From: a bacterium
GTDB taxonomy: Bacteria > UBA6262 > WVXT01
Reading direction: 5' to 3'
Length of the DNA stretch: 35,946 nucleotides
Assembly: GCA_011773355.1 (NCBI GenBank)
Contig: WVXT01000047.1
Coordinates: forward strand, 1-35,946
Under the pieces are notes generated by a model, which worked only from the letters and a program-made list of their open reading frames with translations, was not told the origin of the DNA and did not search any database. Both the position numbers and the translations under genes were made by a program. How positions within the stretch are numbered: the first letter of the stretch is position 1; each line of letters opens with the position of its first letter. Shown piece by piece: positions 16,442 to 24,817 of this stretch.

Positions 16442-16774
16442 TTACTTCCGTTTTCTTAATTTGTACTGATTTGTCGCGGTAGAAGTCAGCAGTACCTTCT
16501 TTTCAGCTTTTTCTATCTTCTGTTGAAATCTCTCACCAATCGTTTCTGGCTGCAATGCGGACAAGATAACGTGGTTACTATCAGTAATTATTACTGAGCG
16601 GGTACGCCGGCCGCAGGTAGCATCAATCAAACTACCCCTCTTTCTGGCTACTTCTATTAATCTTTTCACAGGTGAAGAAGCAGGGTTAACTACGCTTACA
16701 ATTCTTTGGTCGACAACTATGTTATTAAAACCTATATTGATCAATCTTACCGCCATTGTTTTTGTTGTCTTCAT
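16442..16774 (-). CDS. remA: RemA/DUF370 DNA-binding protein
   Basis: The DUF370 core is strong: [66 protein letters not shown]. In Bacillus subtilis RemA is a ring-forming DNA-binding activator of biofilm matrix genes. Outside Firmicutes its role is not established. Two ATGs are possible: 16774 (110 aa, [10 protein letters not shown]) and 16756 (104 aa, MAVRLINIG, the usual family start). Neither has a clear ribosome site. The predicted start of transcription is only about 10 nt before the first ATG, so a nearly leaderless mRNA is possible. The C-terminal 25 residues are a basic tail. Confidence 0.94.
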   Translation of the reverse strand: MKTTKTMAVRLINIGFNNIVVDQRIVSVVNPASSPVKRLIEVARKRGSLIDATCGRRTRSVIITDSNHVILSALQPETIGERFQQKIEKAEKKVLLTSTATNQYKLRKRK

Positions 16775-16791
16775 ATTAAAATTAAACTTTT

Positions 16792-16820
16792 ATTATATTT
16801 AAAAATAACGAATATGTCAA
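16792..16820 (-). promoter_or_regulatory. Consensus promoter of the remA-gmk-rpoZ-coaBC operon
   Basis: On the minus strand: TTGACA (16820-16815), a 17-bp spacer, TATAAT (16797-16792), all twelve core bases matching consensus in very AT-rich DNA. The TGA in the -35 box is the stop codon of the UPF0280 gene (16819-16817). Transcription should start near 16785. Confidence 0.85.
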
Positions 16821-17563
16821 ATCTTAATTACCCTTAAATCTCCCCAGAAACCAAATTTATCACCTTTAACTATGATTACACCCTTAATACCCTCAATCCC
16901 TTTGGCAAAATTGATTGCTTTGTCAATATCTCTGCTCTCTTTTACTAAATTTCCCATGGCTGTAGCACAGGCATCAGCCAGAGCAGTGGAATGCGAAATA
17001 GCCACCGCCACATCCGCTCGACCAAAACTGAAAGAATGGCCACAAGTTCCGCTGGAAGCACAGATTCCCAAAGGACCATCTGCAGCATGTATTTCCAGAC
17101 CAATCCCGGTAGAAATCTCATCCGCACCATAATATATTCCCACTTTGCGTATTTTGCTGGTCTTTATAAACACATCGCCACCATTTTCAATTATTACATC
17201 GGAAATCCCTTCTGACAATTTGCTTCCCACCGCGCCAGCAATTGCCCCGGCTACTGAAGCAAAGGGACCTACGTCGGCAAGCAGTGCCGCCCCAGCCATC
17301 TGTTTGATAATTTCTGGAGCATCAGAATCTACAGCCACAGGTTTAAAACTCACCTCAAAAATCGGGTAATTCTTTATATAATTTTCAATATCCCGACGGT
17401 AATCTCCTACCAACTTTTCTGTTTTAGCAATAATACTCTTTATTTTTTCCTTTTCTTTACCATCTACAGCTACGTATATGTCCGTTTCTTTCTGGCTAAT
17501 TCGGAAGTTCACCAGATCTCTGCTTTTGAACAATTCACGATATCTTCTTTCCTCAACCATCAT
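16817..17563 (-). CDS. UPF0280 family (ApbE-like) protein
   Basis: 248 aa. It has the UPF0280 features: YRELFKSRDLVNFRISQKETDIYV, IENYIKNYPIFEVSFKPV, the glycine/alanine-rich DVGPFASVAGAIAGAVG, IIENGGDVFI, GICASSGTCGHSFSFG and ALADACATAMGN. The fold resembles the FAD:protein FMN transferase ApbE (its ENGGD and ALADA-type motifs). Members are known from archaea and from some bacteria, and the substrate is unknown. The first of two adjacent ATGs (17563 or 17560) overlaps the rluD end by 11 bp, so coupling is likely. Confidence 0.9.
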   Translation of the reverse strand: MMVEERRYRELFKSRDLVNFRISQKETDIYVAVDGKEKEKIKSIIAKTEKLVGDYRRDIENYIKNYPIFEVSFKPVAVDSDAPEIIKQMAGAALLADVGPFASVAGAIAGAVGSKLSEGISDVIIENGGDVFIKTSKIRKVGIYYGADEISTGIGLEIHAADGPLGICASSGTCGHSFSFGRADVAVAISHSTALADACATAMGNLVKESRDIDKAINFAKGIEGIKGVIIVKGDKFGFWGDLRVIKI

Positions 17564-18497
17564 CTTTTATTCTCTTATCCTTTCTTAATCGAGCGATTAT
17601 TTTCTTAAATTCTTTGGGGAGAGGAGCCGTAAAGTTTACCCAATCTTTCTTGACAGGATGAATAAATCCCAATTTGTATGCGTGTAGAAGCTGGCGGCTC
17701 ACCCTCAAATTCTCTGGAGCAGGCCGTCCATACTCACTATCTCCCACTACAGGATGTCCGATGTGTGCCAGATGGACCCTTATCTGATGCGTCCTCCCTG
17801 TCTTTGGTCTCACTTCCAAAAGAGTAAAATCTCCTAAAATTTCACGCACTGCAAAATCAGTAATTGCCCGGCGACTCTTTATTGAGGTTACAGCCATCTT
17901 TCTTCGGTCCGTAATCTTTCTACCCACCGGAGCCTCGATACTTCCCTGGGGATTCACCATCTTCCCAGAGACTAATGCCAGGTACACTTTTTCTACTTTT
18001 TTGTTCTCAAACTGTTTAGCCAGATGGGCCAGGGAGGCGTTATTTTTGGCGACAACCATAACCCCGGAAGTGTCTTTATCCAGGCGGTGAACAAGCCCCA
18101 CGCGATTAATATCGGGAAATTTTCCCCTGGTTAAACCGGGAAAATGGTACAGCAGAGCGTTTACCAATGTCCCCGAGTAGTTTCCACAGGCAGGATGGAC
18201 TACCATGCCCGCCGGTTTATTTACTACAATTACAGCTTTGTCTTCATAGATGATATTCAGAGGAATTTTCTCCGGAAATGCCTGGTGCGGTTTGGCTGGT
18301 GGCAGATTTATGGTTACTACATCCTTTTCCTTAACCTTATAATGTCTGGAAACAATCCTGTCATTAACCAGTATATCTCCCTGAACAATCATCTTTTGCA
18401 AGTAATTTCTGGAACGGCGCGGAAAAGAAGAAGACAGATATAAATCGAGTCTCTTTCCCTCTTCACCCTTATGCACAACTAATTCTTTCCTCTCCAT
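17553..18497 (-). CDS. rluD: RluA-family 23S rRNA pseudouridine synthase (RluD-like)
   Basis: 314 aa. N-terminal S4 RNA-binding domain (about 14-75: KRLDLYLSSSFPRRSRNYLQKMI) and a catalytic domain with GLVHRLDKDTSGVMVVAK (catalytic Asp about 140), VYLALVSG and the GRTHQIRVHLAHIGHPVVGD motif. RluD acts on helix 69 of 23S rRNA; the exact target in this organism is inferred. The ATG at 18497 (a GTG one codon upstream is possible) overlaps lspA by about 30 bp. lspA-rluD adjacency is conserved. Confidence 0.95.
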   Translation of the reverse strand: MERKELVVHKGEEGKRLDLYLSSSFPRRSRNYLQKMIVQGDILVNDRIVSRHYKVKEKDVVTINLPPAKPHQAFPEKIPLNIIYEDKAVIVVNKPAGMVVHPACGNYSGTLVNALLYHFPGLTRGKFPDINRVGLVHRLDKDTSGVMVVAKNNASLAHLAKQFENKKVEKVYLALVSGKMVNPQGSIEAPVGRKITDRRKMAVTSIKSRRAITDFAVREILGDFTLLEVRPKTGRTHQIRVHLAHIGHPVVGDSEYGRPAPENLRVSRQLLHAYKLGFIHPVKKDWVNFTAPLPKEFKKIIARLRKDKRIKDDG

Positions 18498-18948
18498 CAC
18501 CAGCGGTTCTTTCTTTACGGGGACGCTTTCTCAGGATAAAAAATAACATAAGAATGCCACCAATACAGACACCCGAATCGGCAAGGTTAAACACAGGCCA
18601 GATGCGGAAATCTAAAAAATCGATCACAAACCCGAACCTCAGCCGGTCAATAAGATTGCCTGAAGCGCCACCCAAAATTAATCCTAAACAGATTTTTTCC
18701 TTTAATGATTTGATAATCTTTTTTCTTTCGAAAAAGATAATAACTGCAATAATGATGAAGGAAATAGCGATAAAAAGAAAGTGCCCTTGAGGAAAAAGCC
18801 CGAAAGCAATGCCCGTATTCTCCACATAAGTGATGTGAAATATGCTCTTTATAACCGGAATCGACTCAGCAACAGACACATTTTGCCTGATTATAAACTT
18901 AGAGAACTGGTCAACGGATAGTAATATTAGAGCAACTAGGTACACCAA
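18469..18948 (-). CDS. lspA: Lipoprotein signal peptidase
   Basis: 159 aa, four membrane segments (about 1-15, 50-70, 82-100, 120-137). Aspartyl protease that cleaves prolipoproteins after lipidation. Motifs: DQFSKFIIRQNV, VENTGIAFG, GGASGNLIDRLRFGFVIDFLDF (first catalytic Asp) and PVFNLADSGVCIGG (second). The TTG start has GGAGG eight bases upstream. It lies 30 bp after ileS, a common arrangement. The last about 20 residues form a charged tail. Confidence 0.97.
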   Translation of the reverse strand: MVYLVALILLSVDQFSKFIIRQNVSVAESIPVIKSIFHITYVENTGIAFGLFPQGHFLFIAISFIIIAVIIFFERKKIIKSLKEKICLGLILGGASGNLIDRLRFGFVIDFLDFRIWPVFNLADSGVCIGGILMLFFILRKRPRKERTAGDGEERISCA

Positions 18949-18978
18949 TTCTTTATCCTCCAGGGCAGGAAATCACTT

Positions 18979-21813
18979 TCACAGATTCTTCACCACTTCT
19001 ACGCACCTTGCGCAAAGCTGGGTATGTTGTCTATCCTCTCCCACAGTAGGACTCCAGTTCCAGCAACGCACGCACTTCTTTCCCGGCGCCCTTCTCACCC
19101 TAATATATAACTCGGACATCTCCTCGCTTCTCATCATAACTTCCGATTTGTCCTTCCCTAACCCCGGGGAAGCCGAAGGCACTTCCAAAATAATCTTCAC
19201 TTCGGAAACAATGAGAATCTCTTTCCAATCGTTCCGATAATCATGGAGAAGCGAGACCAACTTCTTTTCCTGAGTATAAAGGTCTACTTCTGCTTCCAGG
19301 GAACTCCCGATAATCTTCTCTTTTCGGGCAATCTCCAGTGCCTTCACTACACTTTTCCTGAGGAGCAAAATCTTCTCCCACTTTTTTGCCAGCCTTTCGT
19401 TCCAATACTTTTTCTCCACCCCAGGAAGGTTGGTCAAAAAGACACTCGGCTCCCTAACCTCGGACATCAATTGCCATGCTTCTTCGGCAGTATGGGAGAG
19501 AATTGGCGCAGAGAGTTTAATCAAACTCACTGCCAGTTCATAAAGCACTGTCTGGGCTGACCTGCGGGGAAGAGAATTTCTATTAAAAGTGTATAGCCTA
19601 TCCTTAAGCACATCTAAATAGAATGAGGAGAGCTCTCTGGTACAGAAATTGTGGATGGTTCTATAAACTCGATGTAATTCGAAGGAGTCATAGTCGTCTA
19701 CCACCTGGGAAATCAATTCCTGCAATTTATGCAGCACCCACTGGTCCAGTTCCGACATCTCTTTGTATTTTACCCTCTTGGAAATATCAAAATCATGCAA
19801 GTTTCCTAAAAGGAAACGGAAAGTGTTTCTGATCCGCCGATACCCATCGATAAGGTGGCCAATAATTTCTGAAGAAATGCGAATATCTTCACGGTAGTCT
19901 TCTGAAGCAACCCACAGCCTTAAGATCTCAGCGCCGTGCTTCTGGATAATTTCCTGGGGAGCAATCACGTTACCTATCGATTTGGACATTTTTCTCCCTT
20001 CGCCATCAACAACAAACCCGTGAGTTAAAACGCTCTCAAAGGGAGGTGCCTTTTCCAGAGCAACTGCAGGAATTAACGAGGTCTGAAACCAACCTCTGTG
20101 CTGGTCTGAACCCTCCAGATATAAGTCTGCAGGCCAGGATAGGTTTTCCCGCTCTCTCAGAACAGCTTCGTGACTGACCCCGGAATCGAACCAGACGTCT
20201 AGAATATCTTTCTCTTTAACGAATTCTCTCTTTTTGCACTTAGGACACTCTATATTTCCTGGCAGAATCTCTTCTTCTTTTCTTATATACCAGGCGTCGC
20301 TACCTTCCTTCAAAACCAGGTCCTGGACAGCCCCTATACTCTGTTCGGACATTAGGGGTTCCCCACAATTTTTACAATAGAAGATAGGGATGGGAACTCC
20401 CCAATACCTTTGGCGGGAAAGACACCAGTCTGGCCTTGTTTCCACCATACTGGAGATTCTATTTTCTCCAATTTTGGGAATCCATTCCACCTTTTTTATT
20501 GCTTTCAGCATCCTTTCCCTGAGTCTACTTTTGTCTACATCCAGAAACCACTGTGCCGTAGCGCGGAAAATAATCGGCTTCTTGCAGCGCCAACAATGGG
20601 GATAAGTATGAACAATCTCTTCAGAAAGGAGAAGATGAGAGGAATTTTGCATTTTTTCTATGATTAACTTGTTAGAAGAAAAAACATCCAACCCGGAAAA
20701 TTGTGGAACTTCTTCGGTAAATCTCCCCTTAACATCTACAGGGGCTAATACAGGGAGCCCATATTTCAAACCAATCTGGTAATCTTCCTGCCCGTGGCCA
20801 GGAGCTATGTGTACTATCCCCGTTCCCTCCTCCAGGGTCACGAAATCGGCTAAAATGCCCAAAGAATCCCTTTCCATAAAGGGATGAGAGCAGATAATTC
20901 CTTCTAAGTCTTTACCCCGGGAAACTTTCCAGATATCATAATTTTTGATGCCCAATCTCTCCATCAGATTCGACACTAACTCTTTAGCAATAATTATTAG
21001 CTCTTCTTTTGAACAACGAGCCGAGCGAGATAACTTTACCCATGCATAGTCGTATTCGGGGTGGAAAGCAAGAGCTACATTAGCGGGCAAGGTCCAGGGA
21101 GTTGTTGTCCAGATGAGAACGGAAGTAGGAAGTTGTAATTTAGTCTTCTTGTCTTTTCCCAGTTTTTTGACCGGGAATTTCACATAAACAGAATGGGAAG
21201 TGTGATTGGAATATTCTACTTCGGCTTCGGCCAGAGCTGTCTCGCAATTTGCACACCAATAGACTGGTTTCTTTCCTCTGTAAATATAGCCTTGACCTAC
21301 AAGCCGCTTAAATATCTCGATGATTTTTGCCTCATAATCGTAAGACATTGTAAAATAGGAGTTTTCCCAATCACCAAAAATCCCCAATCGTTTGAACTCT
21401 TCCTTCTGAATGCCAGCGAACTTTCGTGCATAAGCCCGTGCCTTCCTGCGAAAATCAACCCGGTCTATCTCTTCTTTCCTGAGACCCAGATCCCTTAAGA
21501 GCTGGTATTCTATAGGCAGTCCATGGCAATCCCATCCGGGAACGAAGGGAACGTTGAAACCCTCCATCATCTTGAATTTAACGACTATGTCCTTAAGAAT
21601 CTTATTCAAGGCAGTCCCTATATGGATGTTTCCATTAGCATAAGGTGGACCGTCGTGAAGAATATACCTGGTTCCATCCTTATTCTTTTCCTGGATAGTC
21701 TCGTATAATCTCATCTCATCCCACTTTTTCTGTATTTGTGGTTCCCGTTTGGGCAAATCGGCTTTCATTTGAAACTGAGTAGTGGGAAGATTTATTGTTT
21801 TATTGTATTCCAT
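18979..21813 (-). CDS. ileS: Isoleucyl-tRNA synthetase
   Basis: 944 aa class I synthetase. HIGH motif variant HIGT in PYANGNIHIGTALNK (about 57-71), CP1 editing domain with TTTPWTLPAN and GTGIVHIAPGHGQEDY, KMSKS in GRKMSKSIGN, and a C-terminal zinc finger CVRCW...CARC as in the bacterial type. The ATG has AGGAG from the mtnA end about nine bases upstream and begins four bases after the mtnA stop. No T-box leader is visible because the gene sits inside an operon. ileS-lspA-rluD is a conserved string. Confidence 0.98.
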   Translation of the reverse strand: MEYNKTINLPTTQFQMKADLPKREPQIQKKWDEMRLYETIQEKNKDGTRYILHDGPPYANGNIHIGTALNKILKDIVVKFKMMEGFNVPFVPGWDCHGLPIEYQLLRDLGLRKEEIDRVDFRRKARAYARKFAGIQKEEFKRLGIFGDWENSYFTMSYDYEAKIIEIFKRLVGQGYIYRGKKPVYWCANCETALAEAEVEYSNHTSHSVYVKFPVKKLGKDKKTKLQLPTSVLIWTTTPWTLPANVALAFHPEYDYAWVKLSRSARCSKEELIIIAKELVSNLMERLGIKNYDIWKVSRGKDLEGIICSHPFMERDSLGILADFVTLEEGTGIVHIAPGHGQEDYQIGLKYGLPVLAPVDVKGRFTEEVPQFSGLDVFSSNKLIIEKMQNSSHLLLSEEIVHTYPHCWRCKKPIIFRATAQWFLDVDKSRLRERMLKAIKKVEWIPKIGENRISSMVETRPDWCLSRQRYWGVPIPIFYCKNCGEPLMSEQSIGAVQDLVLKEGSDAWYIRKEEEILPGNIECPKCKKREFVKEKDILDVWFDSGVSHEAVLRERENLSWPADLYLEGSDQHRGWFQTSLIPAVALEKAPPFESVLTHGFVVDGEGRKMSKSIGNVIAPQEIIQKHGAEILRLWVASEDYREDIRISSEIIGHLIDGYRRIRNTFRFLLGNLHDFDISKRVKYKEMSELDQWVLHKLQELISQVVDDYDSFELHRVYRTIHNFCTRELSSFYLDVLKDRLYTFNRNSLPRRSAQTVLYELAVSLIKLSAPILSHTAEEAWQLMSEVREPSVFLTNLPGVEKKYWNERLAKKWEKILLLRKSVVKALEIARKEKIIGSSLEAEVDLYTQEKKLVSLLHDYRNDWKEILIVSEVKIILEVPSASPGLGKDKSEVMMRSEEMSELYIRVRRAPGKKCVRCWNWSPTVGEDRQHTQLCARCVEVVKNL

Positions 21814-21816
21814 TCT

Positions 21817-22860
21817 TTAATCTCCTGAACTGAAATGTGAGACCATCTTTTTTCTACTGGGATGCTTGACAACGCCTCTCTCGGTTATGATAGCACTCAC
21901 CAACTTATGTGGCGTAAGGTCAAAAGCCGGATTGACAACAGGTATGTTTCTGGGAGCAATCCTTCTTTTCTGTATTTCCAGAACTTCCCGCGGGTCTCTT
22001 TCCTCAATCACCACGTTTTCACCTTTATAAGTTTTCATGTCAACAGTGGACGAGGGAGCAGCAACATAGAAAGGGACATGGTGGTGCTTTGCTAAAACGG
22101 CCAAAGTATAGGTGCCTATCTTATTAACCACATCGCCATTGGCAGCAATACGGTCAGCGCCCACAATTACGCAGTCAATAATACCCTTCTGCATAAGATG
22201 CCCGGCCATATTATCTGTGAGCAAAACGGCTGGGATCTTATCGTGAACAAGTTCCCACGTAGTGAGACGAGCTCCTTGTAGCGCCGGACGCGTCTCATCC
22301 ACAAAAACTTTCTTAATCTTTCCCTTGCTGAAAGCCGCTCTAATCACTCCCAGGGCTGTTCCATAACCTCCTGTAGCCAATGAACCTGTATTGCAATGGG
22401 TAAGAACACTGGCCGGCTTATTAATTAACCTCAGTCCGTTCTTACCAATTCGCTTGTTTAATCGAATGTCCTCTTTTAGTATGTTAATGGCTTCTTTCTC
22501 AAGAATATATTTGATTTCTTCTAAAGATTTCTTACGGTTCTTTCTGGCCAGGGCAAGGAGCCTGTCAATTGCCCAGAAAAGATTTACTCCGGTTGGTCGG
22601 GTACGCAGGAAGCGATTTGCTATAGCCCGTAACTTTTTGAAGAAGCGGTCCTTCGTTCTGTCCTTTATACTTTTTGCTCCCAGAGCCAGTCCCATAGCAG
22701 AAGCAATGCCAATCGCGGGAGCACCGCGGATGGACATGTTTCTAATACAAAGGGTAACCTTGTGGTAATTCTTGCACTCAATTACTTCTTCTTTATGAGG
22801 CAATTTCCTCTGGTCCAAGATATAGACTTTGCCTTTTTTCCACCAGATTGTGTTGATCAT
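21817..22860 (-). CDS. mtnA: Methylthioribose-1-phosphate isomerase
   Basis: 347 aa from the preferred ATG. It belongs to the eIF2B-related aldose-ketose isomerases of methionine salvage. Key motifs: IRNMSIRGAPAIGIASAMGLAL, RPTGVNLFWAIDR, THCNTGSLATGGYGTALGVI (with the catalytic Cys), DETRPALQGARLT, and GADRIAANGDVVNKIGTY (catalytic Asp). No other methionine-salvage gene is nearby, so a related role in another sugar-phosphate pathway cannot be excluded. A TTG 11 codons upstream would extend it into the yggT-like gene. The ATG begins two bases after that gene's stop. Ribosome sites are poor for both. Confidence 0.93.
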   Translation of the reverse strand: MINTIWWKKGKVYILDQRKLPHKEEVIECKNYHKVTLCIRNMSIRGAPAIGIASAMGLALGAKSIKDRTKDRFFKKLRAIANRFLRTRPTGVNLFWAIDRLLALARKNRKKSLEEIKYILEKEAINILKEDIRLNKRIGKNGLRLINKPASVLTHCNTGSLATGGYGTALGVIRAAFSKGKIKKVFVDETRPALQGARLTTWELVHDKIPAVLLTDNMAGHLMQKGIIDCVIVGADRIAANGDVVNKIGTYTLAVLAKHHHVPFYVAAPSSTVDMKTYKGENVVIEERDPREVLEIQKRRIAPRNIPVVNPAFDLTPHKLVSAIITERGVVKHPSRKKMVSHFSSGD

Positions 22861-22862
22861 TT

Positions 22863-23132
22863 CTATTTTATTATGAAAGAACCCACCAGCCAAAACAGTA
22901 CAACAAATATCACCAGCAGGGTAATGGAAAGAGTAGATTCTTCCTCAATGGAGATAAACTTACGCGCTTGATTAAAAATAGTTTCTGAAAAATCTTTGAT
23001 GAGCGGCCCAAGAAAAACTGTGTTCAAATCTTTTCCTTGTCTGGAGAGAACATACTTTGCTAAAACTACTACGAACAGAATAATTAAGAAACTATTAATC
23101 AGATAACCAGCAATGTTCAGTAGAACTTGCAT
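22863..23132 (-). CDS. Small two-TM YggT-like membrane protein
   Basis: 89 aa with two hydrophobic segments (about 5-27 and 68-87) joined by a polar stretch with IKDFSETIFNQARKFI. YggT/YlmG proteins share this length and layout (the linker normally reads FLxPIRRxI). Similarity is weak at sequence level, but the position after proC and yggS is the classic yggT position, so context carries the call. The ATG has a strong GAGGAGG site. Confidence 0.7.
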   Translation of the reverse strand: MQVLLNIAGYLINSFLIILFVVVLAKYVLSRQGKDLNTVFLGPLIKDFSETIFNQARKFISIEEESTLSITLLVIFVVLFWLVGSFIIK

Positions 23133-23141
23133 CTTACCTCC

Positions 23142-24110
23142 TCAACCTTTGCTTAGTTCTTTTGACCTTATAGCCGCCTCCTTCACGGCGGCAATCAAAA
23201 TTTTCTGAAATCCTTTTTCCTCAAGATATTTCAATGCAGCTTCAGTTGTTCCACCTGGCGACGTCACTTTATGCCTTAAGACTTGAGGACTTTCCCCTGT
23301 CTCCATAACCATGTTCACTGCACCGAGGACCGTCTGATTAACCAGTTTTCTGGCATCGTCCTCTGACAAACCCATTTCCATTCCTGCCTCGATTAGCGAT
23401 TCAATGATATAGAATATGTATGCTGGACCGCTACCCGAGAGGGCAGTTACTGCATCGAGCATCTCTTCAGGAACCTTAACCACGATTCCCACTCTACTCA
23501 TCATCTGCTCTGCAACAGTCTCTTCCTCTTCGCCGGCATACTTACCCGGGCAGAGGCCTGAGGCACCTGTTTTTACCAGGGCAGGAGTATTGGGCATTAC
23601 TCTGACAACCGGAACCTCTTTCTCAAGAACCTTCTCTATAAAACCTGTAGTAATCCCCGCAGCAATGGAGATAATCAACTTATCTCCTGTCACAACATCC
23701 TTAATTTCCGAAAGAACCCTCTCCATTACCTGGGGCTTTACAGCCAAAACAATAATGTCACACTTCTCCACTGCTTCTCTGTTATTCTCGGTAGTAGAGA
23801 CTCCTTCTTTTTTCCTGATATACTCAAGCCGCTTAGGTCTAATATCAGTAACCAGAACTTTATCTTTACTAATCAGTCCGCTCCCCAGAATTCCCGAGAT
23901 TAATGCGCTACCCATATTTCCACAGCCAATGAAGGCTACCCTTTTCTCTCTCCATAAATTCCTTTTCTCTTCAGGAACCATATTATATAGACTCTTCCTC
24001 CTTTCTCTCTTACGGCGTTCAACAAAGGGAGGTCTCCCTCCACCAGGACGGCGCCTTTCTCCTCCTTTTCTTCTCTCTTTTTTCAACCACTTTTCGTCAT
24101 TCTGTTTCAT
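23142..24110 (-). CDS. proC: Pyrroline-5-carboxylate reductase with Arg-rich N-terminal extension
   Basis: Last step of proline synthesis (NAD(P)H-dependent). The Rossmann domain starts at RVAFIGCGNMGSALISG (about 57-73). Then come AVKPQVM, SIAAGITT, RVMPNTPALVKTGASG and the C-terminal ALSGSGPAYIFYIIESLIEAG and VTSPGGTTEAALKYLEEKGF. Unusually, about 55 residues precede the domain. They are very basic, with ERRKGGERRR and ERRKRERRKS. The ATG at 24110 has a fair GAGAG site. An internal ATG at 23981 (residue 44) would give a normal-length enzyme, with AGGAAG about 13 bases upstream. Which is used is unclear. The neighbours yggS and yggT-like are the usual ones. Confidence 0.93.
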   Translation of the reverse strand: MKQNDEKWLKKERRKGGERRRPGGGRPPFVERRKRERRKSLYNMVPEEKRNLWREKRVAFIGCGNMGSALISGILGSGLISKDKVLVTDIRPKRLEYIRKKEGVSTTENNREAVEKCDIIVLAVKPQVMERVLSEIKDVVTGDKLIISIAAGITTGFIEKVLEKEVPVVRVMPNTPALVKTGASGLCPGKYAGEEEETVAEQMMSRVGIVVKVPEEMLDAVTALSGSGPAYIFYIIESLIEAGMEMGLSEDDARKLVNQTVLGAVNMVMETGESPQVLRHKVTSPGGTTEAALKYLEEKGFQKILIAAVKEAAIRSKELSKG

Positions 24111-24133
24111 ACTACTCTCTTTTGTGTTATCAT

Positions 24134-24814
24134 TTATGGTGCAAAAATTGCTCTTCCTATCCGCACCATGTTTGAACCTTCCTCAATAGCCACTTCAAAA
24201 TCATTACTCATACCCATGGAAAGATATGTCATTTCTACATTTTCTATATTCTCAGCTCTAATTTCTTCGGCAAGCTCCTTCAATTTTCTAAAGCAGGGTC
24301 TACAATCTTCTGGATTTTCATAAAGGGGGGCCATAGTCATCAGTCCTTTAATTTTTAGGTTAGGTAGCTCACTAACTTCTTTGAGAAAAGTAATTACCCC
24401 TTCAGGATTTAAACCATACTTTGATTGTTCACCCGCTACATTCACTTCAATTAATATCTCCTGTACCTTGTCAATTTTTCTTGCCTGTTTGTCGATTTCT
24501 TTGGCCAATTTAGCGCTGTCCACAGAATGGATTAAATCAAAAATCTTGACAGCATCTTTTGCCTTATTCCTCTGCAAGTGTCCTACCAGGTGCCAGATAA
24601 CCTCACTCTTTACTTTTCCATATTTTTCTTTTGCTTCCTGAACCCGGCTCTCGCCAATAATATTTACTCCCGCAGCTACTGCTTGTTCAATTCTATCCGC
24701 CTCTACTGTTTTAGTCACTGCTACCAGGGTTATTTCCGTAGCATTTCGACCAACCAATTCCGCCTTAACTCGAATTTTCTCTTCAACTTTTTCTAAATTT
24801 TCCCTTACCGACAT
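24134..24814 (-). CDS. yggS: YggS/PLPBP pyridoxal-phosphate homeostasis protein
   Basis: 226 aa single TIM-barrel domain binding PLP through Lys35 (LVAVTKTV). Other motifs: GVNIIGESRVQEAKEKY, WHLVGHLQRNKAK, EVNVAGEQSKYGL, GLMTMAPL and LSMGMSNDFEVAIEEGSNMVRIGRAIF. It is thought to keep PLP levels balanced rather than to catalyse a reaction. The ATG starts three bases after the upstream stop. Next to proC, as in many bacteria. Confidence 0.97.
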   Translation of the reverse strand: MSVRENLEKVEEKIRVKAELVGRNATEITLVAVTKTVEADRIEQAVAAGVNIIGESRVQEAKEKYGKVKSEVIWHLVGHLQRNKAKDAVKIFDLIHSVDSAKLAKEIDKQARKIDKVQEILIEVNVAGEQSKYGLNPEGVITFLKEVSELPNLKIKGLMTMAPLYENPEDCRPCFRKLKELAEEIRAENIENVEMTYLSMGMSNDFEVAIEEGSNMVRIGRAIFAP

Positions 24815-24817
24815 ATC

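Noticed and set aside
23416-24189. Long plus-strand ORF of 257 codons opposite proC
   Set aside because: It is antisense to the clearly conserved proC frame and lacks recognisable motifs or a good ribosome site.
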